A DNA stretch of 64,000 bases from Brevibacillus fulvus (GCF_016908525.1 NZ_JAFBEB010000014.1:1-64000), one strand, 5' to 3'. Positions 30,939 to 39,620 are shown, counted from the stretch's first letter. Notes: generated by a model from the letters alone, not told the origin. Translations and numbers: made by a program.

Positions 30939-31217
30939 ATGGCAAAAAAAATTTTGGTGGCATGCGGTACAGCAATCGCAACATCGACGGTAGTGGCCAG
31001 AAAAGTGGAAGAACTGCTCAAAGCGAAAGGCTACGATGTGATCGTCGAGCAATGCAAAGCGGCAGAAGCGCCAGCGAAAGCCTCGCAATATGATCTGATC
31101 ATTGCGACGACGCCTGTCAGCGGAGTGGGCAACACGCCGGTCATTCAAACGATTTCGTTTTTGACCGGGATGGGGATTGAAGATGACATGAAAAAAATAA
31201 TCGAATATTTGGGCTAG
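30939..31217 (+). CDS. gatB: PTS galactitol-type EIIB component
   Basis: A 92-residue EIIB with the P-loop phosphocysteine C9 in ILVACGTAIATSTVV near the N terminus, as in GatB. RBS AAGGAGGAAAC. It relays phosphate from GatA to the sugar alcohol bound by GatC. A strong intercistronic hairpin follows. Confidence 0.92.
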   Translation: MAKKILVACGTAIATSTVVARKVEELLKAKGYDVIVEQCKAAEAPAKASQYDLIIATTPVSGVGNTPVIQTISFLTGMGIEDDMKKIIEYLG

Positions 31218-31229
31218 ATCGCAAAACAT

Positions 31230-31264
31230 CCCATTTGGCAAAAGCTGCGGCGCTGCCAAATGGG
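31230..31264 (+). promoter_or_regulatory. Intercistronic stem-loop between gatB and the dehydrogenase
   Basis: A perfect 11-bp stem: CCCATTTGGCA (31230-31240) with TGCCAAATGGG (31254-31264), then TATTTTAC. The weak T tract makes full termination unlikely. It may act as a partial terminator or as an mRNA 3'-end protector that raises transporter over enzyme mRNA. Confidence 0.65.
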
Positions 31265-31289
31265 TATTTTACAAAAAGGGGGATCTAAA

Positions 31290-32360
31290 GTGAAAGCGGC
31301 TGTGTATTACGATAAAGGGGACATCCGTTATGAGGAAGTGGCGCTGCCTATGATCGGCCCGGATGAAATTTTGCTAAAAGTAAAAGCGTGCGGCTTGTGC
31401 GGCACGGACATCCACAAAGCTCTCGATCGGTTGGTCTCGCCTGGAACGGTACTGGGACACGAAATCGCCGGCGAGATCGTCGAGGTGGGGCGCGAGGTCA
31501 AAGGGTACGCCGCAGGAGACCGGATTTACGCGGCCCATCATGTACCCTGCTTTACTTGCCATCACTGCCGGCGCGGCGCCTACTCGTTATGTCCGCAATT
31601 CAAGCGGACGAATGTGGAACCGGGCGGATTTGCCGAGTACATTCGGATTCCCGCTTTGCATGTGCAGCACACGATCGGCAAACTTCCCGCCCAGGTGAGC
31701 GACGAACAGGGAGCGATGGTCGAGCCGGTTGCCTGCTGTCTGCACGGCTTTGAGAAGATCGATTTTCGGCCAGGCGCTTCCGTTCTGATCATGGGAGCGG
31801 GGCAGATTGGCTGCATACAGATCCAGTTGGCCCGCCACTTTCTGGCATCGCAGATCATCGTCAGTGATCTCAATCCTTTTCGTTTGCAAAAGGCGTTGGA
31901 ATTCGGCGCCGATTATGCCGTCAACAGCGCGACGCACGATCTGGAAACGGAAGTGATGGAAATTACCGCTGGCGCCGGCGTTGATGTCGTCATCATTTCC
32001 GCTGGTGTGGATGCGCTGCTGCCGCAAGCGATCAACGTGCTGAACAGAGGGGGGACGGTGCTCGTCTTTGCTCCCTTTTCCGGACGGCAAGTTTCGATTC
32101 CCGCCGCTCGCTTCTTTCAGGATGAAGTGAAGATCGTGGGCGCGTATTCGTCCAATCCTTACCATTACCCGACCGCCTTGCAGCTGCTGAGCAGCCGGAT
32201 TGTCGACGCAGAGAAAATGATCACCCATCGTTTTTCCCTGGCGGAGCTGCCGACGGCGATTGCGTGTGCCCATCATCCGTCCGGACAGGTCATCAAAGTG
32301 ATGATCAAGCCTGAGCAGGAGGAGGGGAATGCAGTTGGAACTGTTTCCGCTGGCGAATAA
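31290..32360 (+). CDS. Zinc-dependent polyol (phosphate) dehydrogenase, MDR family
   Basis: 356 residues. The catalytic zinc site is CGLCGTDIH plus GHEIAGEI, and the structural zinc site has four Cys in CFTCHHCRRGAYSLC. The Rossmann motif is VLIMGAGQIGCIQIQ. Close to sorbitol dehydrogenase and galactitol-1-phosphate dehydrogenase (GatD), so it most likely oxidises the imported polyol phosphate to a ketose phosphate. The start is GTG 31290 after GGGGGATCTAAA. Its end overlaps the next gene by 32 nt. Confidence 0.9.
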   Translation: MKAAVYYDKGDIRYEEVALPMIGPDEILLKVKACGLCGTDIHKALDRLVSPGTVLGHEIAGEIVEVGREVKGYAAGDRIYAAHHVPCFTCHHCRRGAYSLCPQFKRTNVEPGGFAEYIRIPALHVQHTIGKLPAQVSDEQGAMVEPVACCLHGFEKIDFRPGASVLIMGAGQIGCIQIQLARHFLASQIIVSDLNPFRLQKALEFGADYAVNSATHDLETEVMEITAGAGVDVVIISAGVDALLPQAINVLNRGGTVLVFAPFSGRQVSIPAARFFQDEVKIVGAYSSNPYHYPTALQLLSSRIVDAEKMITHRFSLAELPTAIACAHHPSGQVIKVMIKPEQEEGNAVGTVSAGE

Positions 32361-33042
32361 GGTGGCACTCGTGACCAATGGATTTGGACCAGTTGGCGAG
32401 GAAATATGCCGCCGCTTGGCTGGGGCGGGGGCGAATGTCTGGCTGCATGGCCAAGTCGAGGAAGGCTGCGAGCTGTCGGACACGATGGCCGCGGAATGGA
32501 CGGCGTTGGGCGTTCATCTGTCCCCGGTGCGGGGAACGGCTGCGGATCGGCAGACGATTGCGCAGTTGGTCGCCACGATCCTTGAACAGTGCGGCAAAAT
32601 TGATCTGTTGGTCAACAATTGTCAGGCCGGCCAGCGCCGCTCCTTTCATCAACTCACCCCGGCAGACTGGCTAACAACGATGCAACTCAATCTGGATCGT
32701 CCGTTTTTGTTCTGTCAGCAAGTGCTGCCGGCAATGCTTGGGGCGGGCGGCGGCACGATTGTCCATGTTTCCTCGACGGCTGCGCTCACGGGACAGATCA
32801 GCCCGGATTTTGCCGCTTCGCAAAGCGCTGTCCAATCGCTGACAAAAGGATTGTGGCACGAATTTCACGGGAAGGGGATTCAGGTCATCGGTCTCGCCCC
32901 CGAAGCCAAGGAAGCAGGTGCAGAGCAAAGCGGGCAGCTCGCCAAGGCCATCGGCGAGATGGTGTTGCTGCTGGGCACCGGCTATGGTGTCTATTTGAAC
33001 GGAGAGATACTGACCGTGCATGGAGGGATTCCAAATGGCTGA
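32329..33042 (+). CDS. Degenerate short-chain dehydrogenase-like protein (catalytic Tyr and Lys lost)
   Basis: The 237-residue protein has the SDR fold but lost key residues. The cofactor loop is TNGFGPVG instead of TGxxxGxG, the NNAG motif reads NNCQAG, and the catalytic YxxxK is replaced by F161-AAS-Q165, while the Ser 13 positions earlier (S148) remains. The frame is intact, the RBS AGGAGGGG is strong, and the gene is nested in overlapping operon genes, so it is probably expressed. It may be a pseudo-enzyme partner of the intact SDR encoded next, or bind a ligand or nucleotide without catalysis. Confidence 0.85.
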   Translation: MQLELFPLANKVALVTNGFGPVGEEICRRLAGAGANVWLHGQVEEGCELSDTMAAEWTALGVHLSPVRGTAADRQTIAQLVATILEQCGKIDLLVNNCQAGQRRSFHQLTPADWLTTMQLNLDRPFLFCQQVLPAMLGAGGGTIVHVSSTAALTGQISPDFAASQSAVQSLTKGLWHEFHGKGIQVIGLAPEAKEAGAEQSGQLAKAIGEMVLLLGTGYGVYLNGEILTVHGGIPNG

Positions 33043-33787
33043 TCCGACAGTCAAGCGAAACATCGTCGTCGTTGGCGGAGCAGCCGGCATCGGCCGGGAG
33101 ATCGCGCGGCAGTTTGCGCGAAGCGGCGACAGGGTGGCGGTTGCTGATATTAACAAACAGGCGATCGAGGAATTGACCGCAGACAGCGAAGGGTCCATAT
33201 TTGGGTATTACGTTGATGTCAGTTCCTGGGAGAGCGTCTGTCATTGGGCGGACGACCTCATCCGTCGATTTCCCGCCATTGATTCATTTATTTACTCAGC
33301 GGGAATCACGAACCGCCGCCCGTTTTTGGAGATTGACTGGCCTGCCTGGCAAAAAACAATGGCGGTTAATTTGCACGGGTTGTTTTATTGTCTGAAAGCG
33401 GTGCTTCCGCTCATGCGGCAACAGCAGGGGGCCAGTGTTGTCATCATCGGCTCGGGCTCGGCGATCACCGGGACGGGGGGCGGTGTTCATTATGCTGCTT
33501 CCAAAGGCGGTGCTTTTGGTTTGCTGAGAGCGTTGGTTGCGGAGCTGGGACGGAAAGGAATTCATTGCAACGTAGTGGCCCCGCGTGTCATCCAATCGGA
33601 GATGCTTGATCGCTTGTATCCTGATCCTGACGACAAGCAAAAACTGATTGACCAAATCCCGATCGGCCGGTTGGGGCAGCCTGCCGACATCGCGGCGCTG
33701 GTGCGATTTTTGAGTCAACAGGAAGCGCAATATATCCACGGGCAGATTATTTTGGCCGATGGCGGGCGAACCTTTCAGGCCGACTGA
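33035..33787 (+). CDS. Short-chain dehydrogenase/reductase, polyol-phosphate type
   Basis: A 250-residue classical SDR with cofactor loop VGGAAGIG, DVSSWESV, the SAG motif, catalytic Ser in IIGSGSAITG, intact Y-AAS-K in HYAASKGGAFG, and the C-terminal IHGQIILADGG. Comparable to sorbitol-6-phosphate 2-dehydrogenases, but the substrate is not proven. ATG 33035 has GGAGGG 7 nt upstream inside the previous gene; overlap 8 nt. It is the last enzyme gene of the operon. Confidence 0.9.
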   Translation: MADPTVKRNIVVVGGAAGIGREIARQFARSGDRVAVADINKQAIEELTADSEGSIFGYYVDVSSWESVCHWADDLIRRFPAIDSFIYSAGITNRRPFLEIDWPAWQKTMAVNLHGLFYCLKAVLPLMRQQQGASVVIIGSGSAITGTGGGVHYAASKGGAFGLLRALVAELGRKGIHCNVVAPRVIQSEMLDRLYPDPDDKQKLIDQIPIGRLGQPADIAALVRFLSQQEAQYIHGQIILADGGRTFQAD

Positions 33788-33848
33788 ACCGGCAAGCGGA
33801 GGTTTGCTGCCGTTTGCGGCAAAGAAAGGTTTGCATGACGCCGACAGT

Positions 33849-33857
33849 TGTTATAAT
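33849..33857 (+). promoter_or_regulatory. Extended -10 element before the SorC-type gene
   Basis: TGT-TATAAT forms an extended -10 (TGn then TATAAT at 33852-33857). The upstream -35 is poor (TTTGCA/TTGCAT around 33830). It could allow separate transcription of the regulator. Confidence 0.4.
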
Positions 33858-33894
33858 AAAGGAAGTGTGAGCAGGAGGAAAAGGTGGTACGTTC

Positions 33895-34842
33895 ATGTTA
33901 AGTTGGGAAGAAAGGCGGCAGATCGTCAAGACTGCCAATTTGTACTATATGGATGGATGGACGCAGGAGCAGATTGCCAAAAAAATGGGCGTCTCTCGTC
34001 CGGTGATCTCCAAATTGTTGCAAAAAGCCAAAGAGTTGGGCATTGTCGAAGTATATATTAAAGACGAAAGCGTCCATACGGTTGAGCTGGAGCAAAAGCT
34101 GGAAAAAAAATTCGGTCTCAAAGATGCCGTGGTTGTTTCCACCGTCGGATATACTCCGGAAATGGTCAAACAGGCGGTTGGCCAGGCCAGCGCCCATTAT
34201 TTGTCCAAAAATATGAAACAGGTCAAAAAGCTGGGCATTTCCTGGGGGTCAACGCTGGCGGAATTGGTCCGGCAATACCCTTATGAACGGCGGGAAGATT
34301 TGAAAGTGATTCCATTAGTCGGCGGTATGGGCACGCAAAATGTGGAAATTCATGCCAACCAACTCGCCTATGAGCTGGCCAAGAAAATGAAGTGCAAGTG
34401 CTCGTATTTATATGCTCCGGCGATTGTGGAAACCGTGGAATTGAAAGAGCATCTCGTCGCAATGAGGGACATCGCCGACGTTTTGGAAGAAGGAAAAGAG
34501 GTAGACGTCGCGCTTGTCGGTATCGGCAGCCCATACAAAGGTTCGACGATGCGGGCGATCGGCTATTTGCAGGAGGAGGATCTCCAGCATCTTCGCAAGA
34601 TGCAAGCGATTGGCGATATCTGCTCGCGGTTTTTTGATGAACAGGGACAGCCGGTCAAACATCCGATCAATGACAAAGTGATCGGCTTAACGCTGGAGGA
34701 TTTAAAAGAGATTGAAACGGTCATTGGCGTGGTGGAAGGAAGCCACAAGCTGGAAAGCGTCCACGCGGTGCTGCAAGGAAACTACCTGGATGTGCTGGTG
34801 ATCGATGAACTGACAGCCTCGGCGTTGGTCGAAGAGCGTTAA
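33895..34842 (+). CDS. SorC/DeoR-family sugar-responsive transcriptional regulator
   Basis: 315 residues: an N-terminal helix-turn-helix (GWTQEQIAKKMGVSRPVISK) and a SorC-type sugar-phosphate-binding domain with LGISWGSTLAELV, PLVGGMG, DVALVGIGSP and the C-terminal VIGVVEGSHKLESVHAVLQG. It most likely controls the adjacent polyol operon in response to a phosphorylated intermediate. The gene has its own -10 element and RBS, and a hairpin terminator after it. Confidence 0.92.
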   Translation: MLSWEERRQIVKTANLYYMDGWTQEQIAKKMGVSRPVISKLLQKAKELGIVEVYIKDESVHTVELEQKLEKKFGLKDAVVVSTVGYTPEMVKQAVGQASAHYLSKNMKQVKKLGISWGSTLAELVRQYPYERREDLKVIPLVGGMGTQNVEIHANQLAYELAKKMKCKCSYLYAPAIVETVELKEHLVAMRDIADVLEEGKEVDVALVGIGSPYKGSTMRAIGYLQEEDLQHLRKMQAIGDICSRFFDEQGQPVKHPINDKVIGLTLEDLKEIETVIGVVEGSHKLESVHAVLQGNYLDVLVIDELTASALVEER

Positions 34843-34851
34843 AGCGTTAAA

Positions 34852-34886
34852 AAAGGGGAGGACTGGTGAACAGCTCTCCCCTTTCT
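34852..34886. terminator. Bidirectional terminator between the SorC gene and the EamA locus
   Basis: AAAGGGGAG (34852-34860) pairs with CTCCCCTTT (34876-34884). On the minus strand the stem is followed by a T run (complement of the A tract at 34849-34854), so it serves the EamA transcript best. Confidence 0.7.
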
Positions 34887-34909
34887 ATGTAAAGCTATTG
34901 CCAGCCGGT

Positions 34910-35044
34910 TTACAACCTGGAAATCCAGTAAACGATTCGCCCGACAATGTAACCGAGCACAATGACCCAGACAACTTTTGCCCAGACACTTAATCCTTTG
35001 ATATATTCCAGCAAATTTCTATTTCGATTCGGAAATTGGCTCAT
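34910..35044 (-). CDS. Small single-span membrane protein overlapping the EamA gene
   Basis: A 44-residue ORF not previously obvious because of its size. It has an excellent RBS (AAAGGAG, spacing 9) inside the 3' end of the EamA gene and overlaps it by 26 nt, indicating translational coupling. The N-terminal half is polar (MSQFPNRNRNLL), then KVVWVIVLGYIVGRIVYWI forms one membrane helix with a basic end. No known family recognised. It may be a subunit or regulator of the transporter. Confidence 0.6.
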   Translation of the reverse strand: MSQFPNRNRNLLEYIKGLSVWAKVVWVIVLGYIVGRIVYWISRL

Positions 35045-35942
35045 CAGTTTGCACTCCTTTGTCCAACGGTTTCTGATAGCGAATAAAGAGAAAAATGCCC
35101 AGCAACATAACGGCTCCGCCTATAGATTGGGCAATGGTAATGTTTTCACCAAGGATCAAATAAGCAAGGATGGCGGTACCGACGGGTTCTCCCAAAATAC
35201 TCATCGAGATCGTCGTGGTATTCAGCCACTTGATTACCCAGTTCAGCAAGGAATGGCCGAGCAGCGTAGGAATAAAAGCAAGCGAAAAAAACCAAAGCCA
35301 GTCTGCTGAACGGTATCCGGTCAACGGAATGCCTAAACAAAGATCGTAAAGAAACAAAAGCAAGGCGGTTACGGTATAGACGACAAAGGTATAGGCGGGC
35401 AAGGATAGCGACTGACGAATATATTGCCCGATCAGCCAGTAACCGGTGACAGTGGCGGCTCCGAGCAGTGCCAATACATCTCCCCACAGCGCGATACCGC
35501 CTATTTGAAAATCTCCCCAACCGATCACAAAGCTTCCCAGCAATGCCAGCAGGCAACCAGCCAGGGGCAAAGCGCTGATTCGCTCGCGAAATAAAAAAAA
35601 GCCGCCGATAAAGGCAAATAAAGGCTGCAGCGTAACGAGAACGGTTGAGCTCGCCACCGAGGTGAAGCGAAGCGATTCAAACCAGAGCAAAAAATGGACT
35701 GCCAGAAATCCGCCGGCCAAGACGATAGCCAGCATCTGTTTGCCGGTCAGATGCAACAGTTCTTTGAGCGTATTTCGCTGGATCAAGACAAATGGCAAAG
35801 TCAACAGCGCAGAAAAAGCAAGTCGATACGTGGCGATGATCGCGGGTGGAGCAGACGCCAACTTGACGAAGATCGCCGAGGTGGACAGCGCAACAACGCC
35901 GATGACCAGAACAAGATACGGGTGAACAGAAGGTTTTTCCAT
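35019..35942 (-). CDS. EamA/DMT-family metabolite transporter
   Basis: A 307-residue membrane protein with ten predicted helices in two EamA repeats (RLAFSALLTLPFVLI in the first; the conserved PVGTAILAYLILGE in the second). Family members export amino acids and other metabolites or drugs; substrate unknown. ATG 35942 is supported by AAGGA 7 nt upstream; the frame extends to a TTG at 35948. It points opposite to its neighbours. Confidence 0.9.
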   Translation of the reverse strand: MEKPSVHPYLVLVIGVVALSTSAIFVKLASAPPAIIATYRLAFSALLTLPFVLIQRNTLKELLHLTGKQMLAIVLAGGFLAVHFLLWFESLRFTSVASSTVLVTLQPLFAFIGGFFLFRERISALPLAGCLLALLGSFVIGWGDFQIGGIALWGDVLALLGAATVTGYWLIGQYIRQSLSLPAYTFVVYTVTALLLFLYDLCLGIPLTGYRSADWLWFFSLAFIPTLLGHSLLNWVIKWLNTTTISMSILGEPVGTAILAYLILGENITIAQSIGGAVMLLGIFLFIRYQKPLDKGVQTDEPISESK

Positions 35943-36153
35943 ATACAATTCCTTTTTAGATGGGTTAAAAGTATTTTTGGCAGGCTACAGGTACTATTCC
36001 CTATTGTACTCAGAGTCGGGCTGCTAGACAATGGGACTCTTTGAAAAGAGGAAGAAGATGCGGAGAATGACCGTACAATCCGCATGAATGAGATGGGGCA
36101 GCAGATCAAAAACTATGCCTAGCAATGAACTTCAGTCAAATTTGAGGTAGACG

Positions 36154-36816
36154 ATGCATAGAAAGATTGTCGCTGTTTCCCTGTGTCTGTTGCTGCTGTC
36201 CTTGATCGCACACCCTTGCCTGGTCAGCGCCAAACAAAACGATCTATACATTTATATCAATCTGTGGCACAACCGGCTTGAACTGAAAACGAGCAGCGGA
36301 ACGGTGGTCAAATCGTTTCGCGTCGCACCCGGCGCCAAGGAAACTCCTTCGCCAATCGGCAAATTTCGGATTATCCAAAAATCGAGAGACTGGGGCGGGG
36401 GGTTTGGCACACGCTGGCTCGGCTTGAATGTCAGCTGGGGGATATACGGCATACACGGTACCAACCGTCCGGAAGCGATTGGGCGATACGTCAGCCATGG
36501 TTGTATTCGCATGAAGAATCGCGACGTTGAACAATTGTTCCCCTATGTCTCTGTCGGGACTCCCGTCATAATCGACGGGCCGATCATGGGACATGAATCG
36601 TTAACGTATCGCGATCTAGTACCCGGCTCGCGCGGAGCGCTGGTTCAGCTCGTGCAAAATCGGCTGAAGGCCGCCGGCTATTACTGGGGAAGCGCGAACG
36701 GCATCTACGATCGGGGAACGGAACTGGCTGTGATCCGGTTTCAGAAGAAGGAAAAGTTGAAGGTGACAGGCCAGATACACCTTGCCGATCTGCAATATTT
36801 GGGTATCGTCGAATAG
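36154..36816 (+). CDS. Secreted L,D-transpeptidase (YkuD) with peptidoglycan-binding domain
   Basis: 220 residues: a signal peptide (about 1-26, ending CLVSA), a YkuD catalytic domain with HGTNRPEAIGRYVSHGCIRM where C120 is the nucleophile, and a C-terminal PG_binding_1 repeat (LVPGSRGALVQLVQNRLKAAGYY). In sporeformers such enzymes cross-link or modify peptidoglycan of the cell wall or spore cortex. It is an isolated gene between the EamA transporter and polA. Confidence 0.93.
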   Translation: MHRKIVAVSLCLLLLSLIAHPCLVSAKQNDLYIYINLWHNRLELKTSSGTVVKSFRVAPGAKETPSPIGKFRIIQKSRDWGGGFGTRWLGLNVSWGIYGIHGTNRPEAIGRYVSHGCIRMKNRDVEQLFPYVSVGTPVIIDGPIMGHESLTYRDLVPGSRGALVQLVQNRLKAAGYYWGSANGIYDRGTELAVIRFQKKEKLKVTGQIHLADLQYLGIVE

Positions 36817-36909
36817 TTACGATCTCTGTCGGTTTCTTATTTTGCCAGTGTTGTCGGGCCTATGGTAAGATGGTGGGTAATGAGATGTGAAGAGAGGGGT
36901 CGGACCGGA

Positions 36910-39585
36910 TTGAGTCATTTTGTGTTAATTGATGGAAACAGCATCGCCAACAGGGCTTTTTATGCCCTGCCGTTGCTGTCCACATCTAACGGACTCCATA
37001 CCAATGCGGTATTGGGCTTTACGACGATGCTGCTAAAGGTGCTGGAGGAAATGAAACCAACCCACATTATGGTTGCGTTTGATGCTGGCAAAGTAGTATT
37101 TCGACACAGTGAATTTACTGATTACAAAGCAGGCAGAAGCAAAACGCCGACAGAATTGTCGGAACAGTTTCCGCTGATCCGCGAGCTGCTCGATGCTTTT
37201 TCCATCAAGCGATTCGAGCTGGAAGGGTACGAGGCGGATGATATTATTGGCACTTTGACGTTGCGGGCTGACCAGAACAATTGGAAGACGACGGTGATCA
37301 CAGGCGACAAAGACATGCTGCAATTGGTCTCCGATCATGTTTCCGTTGCTTTGACTCGCAAGGGTGTCAGCGAGCTGGAAGTTTATACGACAGCGGAAAT
37401 TGAGCAAAAGTATGGATTAAAGCCTCAGCAAATCATCGATTTGAAGGGGTTGATGGGCGATGCTTCCGACAATATTCCGGGCGTTCCGGGAGTCGGCGAG
37501 AAAACCGCGTTGAAATTGCTGCACCAGTACGGAACGGTAGAAGAGGTGCTGAACCATATTGACGAAATTTCCGGTAAAAAGCTGCAGGAAAATTTGCGGG
37601 GCAATGTGGAACAGGCCAAAATGAGCAAATCGCTGGCGACGATCCTGCGGGAAGCTCCGGTCGATCTGGAGCTTGACCAGGTCGGCTACAGCGGGTACGA
37701 TCCCGGTAAATTGCTGGAGTTTTTCAAACGGATGGAATTCAAATCATTGATTCCCAAGATCAAGGGAATTTCCGCTACGAGCGGCTACAATGCGGAAGCC
37801 GGCGAAGCGGATGAGACTGCCGGCAAGTCTGTTCCCTTTTCTTACTTGATTGCCGATCGCGGCTCGCTCGCCGAGTTGGCCGAAAAACTGACTTCGCCGA
37901 TGGGGTTGTTCGTGGAAATGGACGGGGATAATTATCACCACGCGCCTATCGTGGGCTTTGGCCTGGCGGCGGAAGATTTTGCCTTGTATCTTCCGATGGA
38001 GCTCGCGCTGGAGTGGGAAGCGTTTCGGCAATGGCTGGCGGACGAAACCAAACAGAAATGGGTGTTTGACGGGAAACGGGATACGGTTGGCTTGGCTTGG
38101 AACGGTTTGCAGCTGAACGGTATCCAGTTTGACATGTATTTGGCGACGTATCTGTTAAATGCGACCGAAAGCAATCCGATACTGGCTGACGCCGCGTTGC
38201 AATATGCTGCGGTGGCGATCGCTTCCGACGAGAGCGTATATGGCAAAGGAGCCAAGCGGGAATTGCCTGAACTGGCGACCTTGAGCGAGCACGTTGCCCG
38301 GAAGGCGACTGCGATCTGGCAAGCGGTTCCGGCCATCCGGAGGGAACTGGAACAGCAGGAACTGAGCGAACTGTTGACGAAGCTGGAAGGTCCGCTTAGC
38401 CTCGTGCTGGCCGAGATGGAACGAACGGGTGTGAAGCTGGATGCGGAACGGTTGGTGCAGATGGGTCAAGAGCTCGATCGCAAGCTGGACGAGCTGACGA
38501 ATAAAATTTACGATTTGGCGGGAGAACCGTTCAACATCAACTCGCCGAAGCAATTGGGCGAAATCTTGTTTGACAGGCTGCAGCTTCCGGTGCTGAAAAA
38601 AACAAAGACCGGTCCGTCAACAAGCGCTGATGTATTGGAGAAACTGGCGCCCTATCATCCGATTATTGACGAAATCCTGTTGTTCCGCCAATTGGGTAAG
38701 CTGCGTTCTACCTATATTGAAGGGCTTTTGAAGGAGATCAACAGCAAAACCGGGAAAATCCATACCTTGTTCAATCAGGCGACCACGGCTACAGGCCGAT
38801 TGAGCAGTACGGAACCGAACTTGCAAAACATCCCGATCCGCCTGGAAGAAGGACGGAAAATTCGCGAGGCGTTTGTTCCTTCGGAAGCGGGCTGGTACAT
38901 GCTTGCCGCCGACTATTCGCAGATTGAACTGCGGGTATTGGCTCATATTTCCCGTGACCAAAATTTGATCGATGCGTTCCGGAAAGGAATGGATATCCAC
39001 ACGCGGACAGCGATGGATGTTTTTGGTGTGTCTGAGGACGAAGTCACTTCAATGATGCGCCGTCAGGCCAAGGCGGTCAATTTTGGTATCGTCTACGGCA
39101 TCAGCGATTATGGCCTGTCGCAAAATTTAAATATCACCCGCAAGGAAGCGGCAGAATTTATTGATCGTTATTTCGCTGTTTTCCAAGGGGTAAAGCAATA
39201 TATGGAAGACATTGTCGAGCAGGCCAAGCAGGACGGATATGTAACAACGTTGCTGCAGCGCAGGCGCTATTTGCCTGACATTCGCAACAAAAATTTCAAC
39301 CTGCGTTCTTTTGCCGAACGTACCGCGATGAACACGCCGATACAAGGAACAGCCGCCGATATTATCAAACTGGCGATGATTCGCATGCAGGAGAGCTTGC
39401 GGCAACAAGGCTTGCGCAGCCGGATGCTGCTGCAAGTGCATGACGAACTGGTTTTTGAAGTGCCTCAGGACGAGCTGGAGACAATGAAAACGCTGGTAGC
39501 CGATGTGATGGAAAACGCCTTGCCATTGGACGTGCCTTTGAAGGTGGATGTTCATTACGGTCCAACATGGAATGATACGAAATAA
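36910..39585 (+). CDS. polA: DNA polymerase I
   Basis: About 891 residues. A 5' nuclease domain (FVLIDGNSIANRAFYAL, DDIIGT, GLMGDASDNIPGVPGVG), a 3'-5' exonuclease-like domain in which the catalytic DxE is degraded (LFVEMDGDNYHH), and the polymerase domain with motif A DYSQIELRVLAHIS, motif B RRQAKAVNFGIVYGISDYG and motif C VHDELVFEV. Proofreading is therefore probably absent, as in Bacillus/Geobacillus Pol I. The likely start is TTG 36910 (9 nt after AGAGGGG); the frame extends to 36862. Confidence 0.97.
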   Translation: MSHFVLIDGNSIANRAFYALPLLSTSNGLHTNAVLGFTTMLLKVLEEMKPTHIMVAFDAGKVVFRHSEFTDYKAGRSKTPTELSEQFPLIRELLDAFSIKRFELEGYEADDIIGTLTLRADQNNWKTTVITGDKDMLQLVSDHVSVALTRKGVSELEVYTTAEIEQKYGLKPQQIIDLKGLMGDASDNIPGVPGVGEKTALKLLHQYGTVEEVLNHIDEISGKKLQENLRGNVEQAKMSKSLATILREAPVDLELDQVGYSGYDPGKLLEFFKRMEFKSLIPKIKGISATSGYNAEAGEADETAGKSVPFSYLIADRGSLAELAEKLTSPMGLFVEMDGDNYHHAPIVGFGLAAEDFALYLPMELALEWEAFRQWLADETKQKWVFDGKRDTVGLAWNGLQLNGIQFDMYLATYLLNATESNPILADAALQYAAVAIASDESVYGKGAKRELPELATLSEHVARKATAIWQAVPAIRRELEQQELSELLTKLEGPLSLVLAEMERTGVKLDAERLVQMGQELDRKLDELTNKIYDLAGEPFNINSPKQLGEILFDRLQLPVLKKTKTGPSTSADVLEKLAPYHPIIDEILLFRQLGKLRSTYIEGLLKEINSKTGKIHTLFNQATTATGRLSSTEPNLQNIPIRLEEGRKIREAFVPSEAGWYMLAADYSQIELRVLAHISRDQNLIDAFRKGMDIHTRTAMDVFGVSEDEVTSMMRRQAKAVNFGIVYGISDYGLSQNLNITRKEAAEFIDRYFAVFQGVKQYMEDIVEQAKQDGYVTTLLQRRRYLPDIRNKNFNLRSFAERTAMNTPIQGTAADIIKLAMIRMQESLRQQGLRSRMLLQVHDELVFEVPQDELETMKTLVADVMENALPLDVPLKVDVHYGPTWNDTK

Positions 39586-39620
39586 ATTTGTGTTACCACA
39601 AGCAATGGGAGGAGAGAGCG

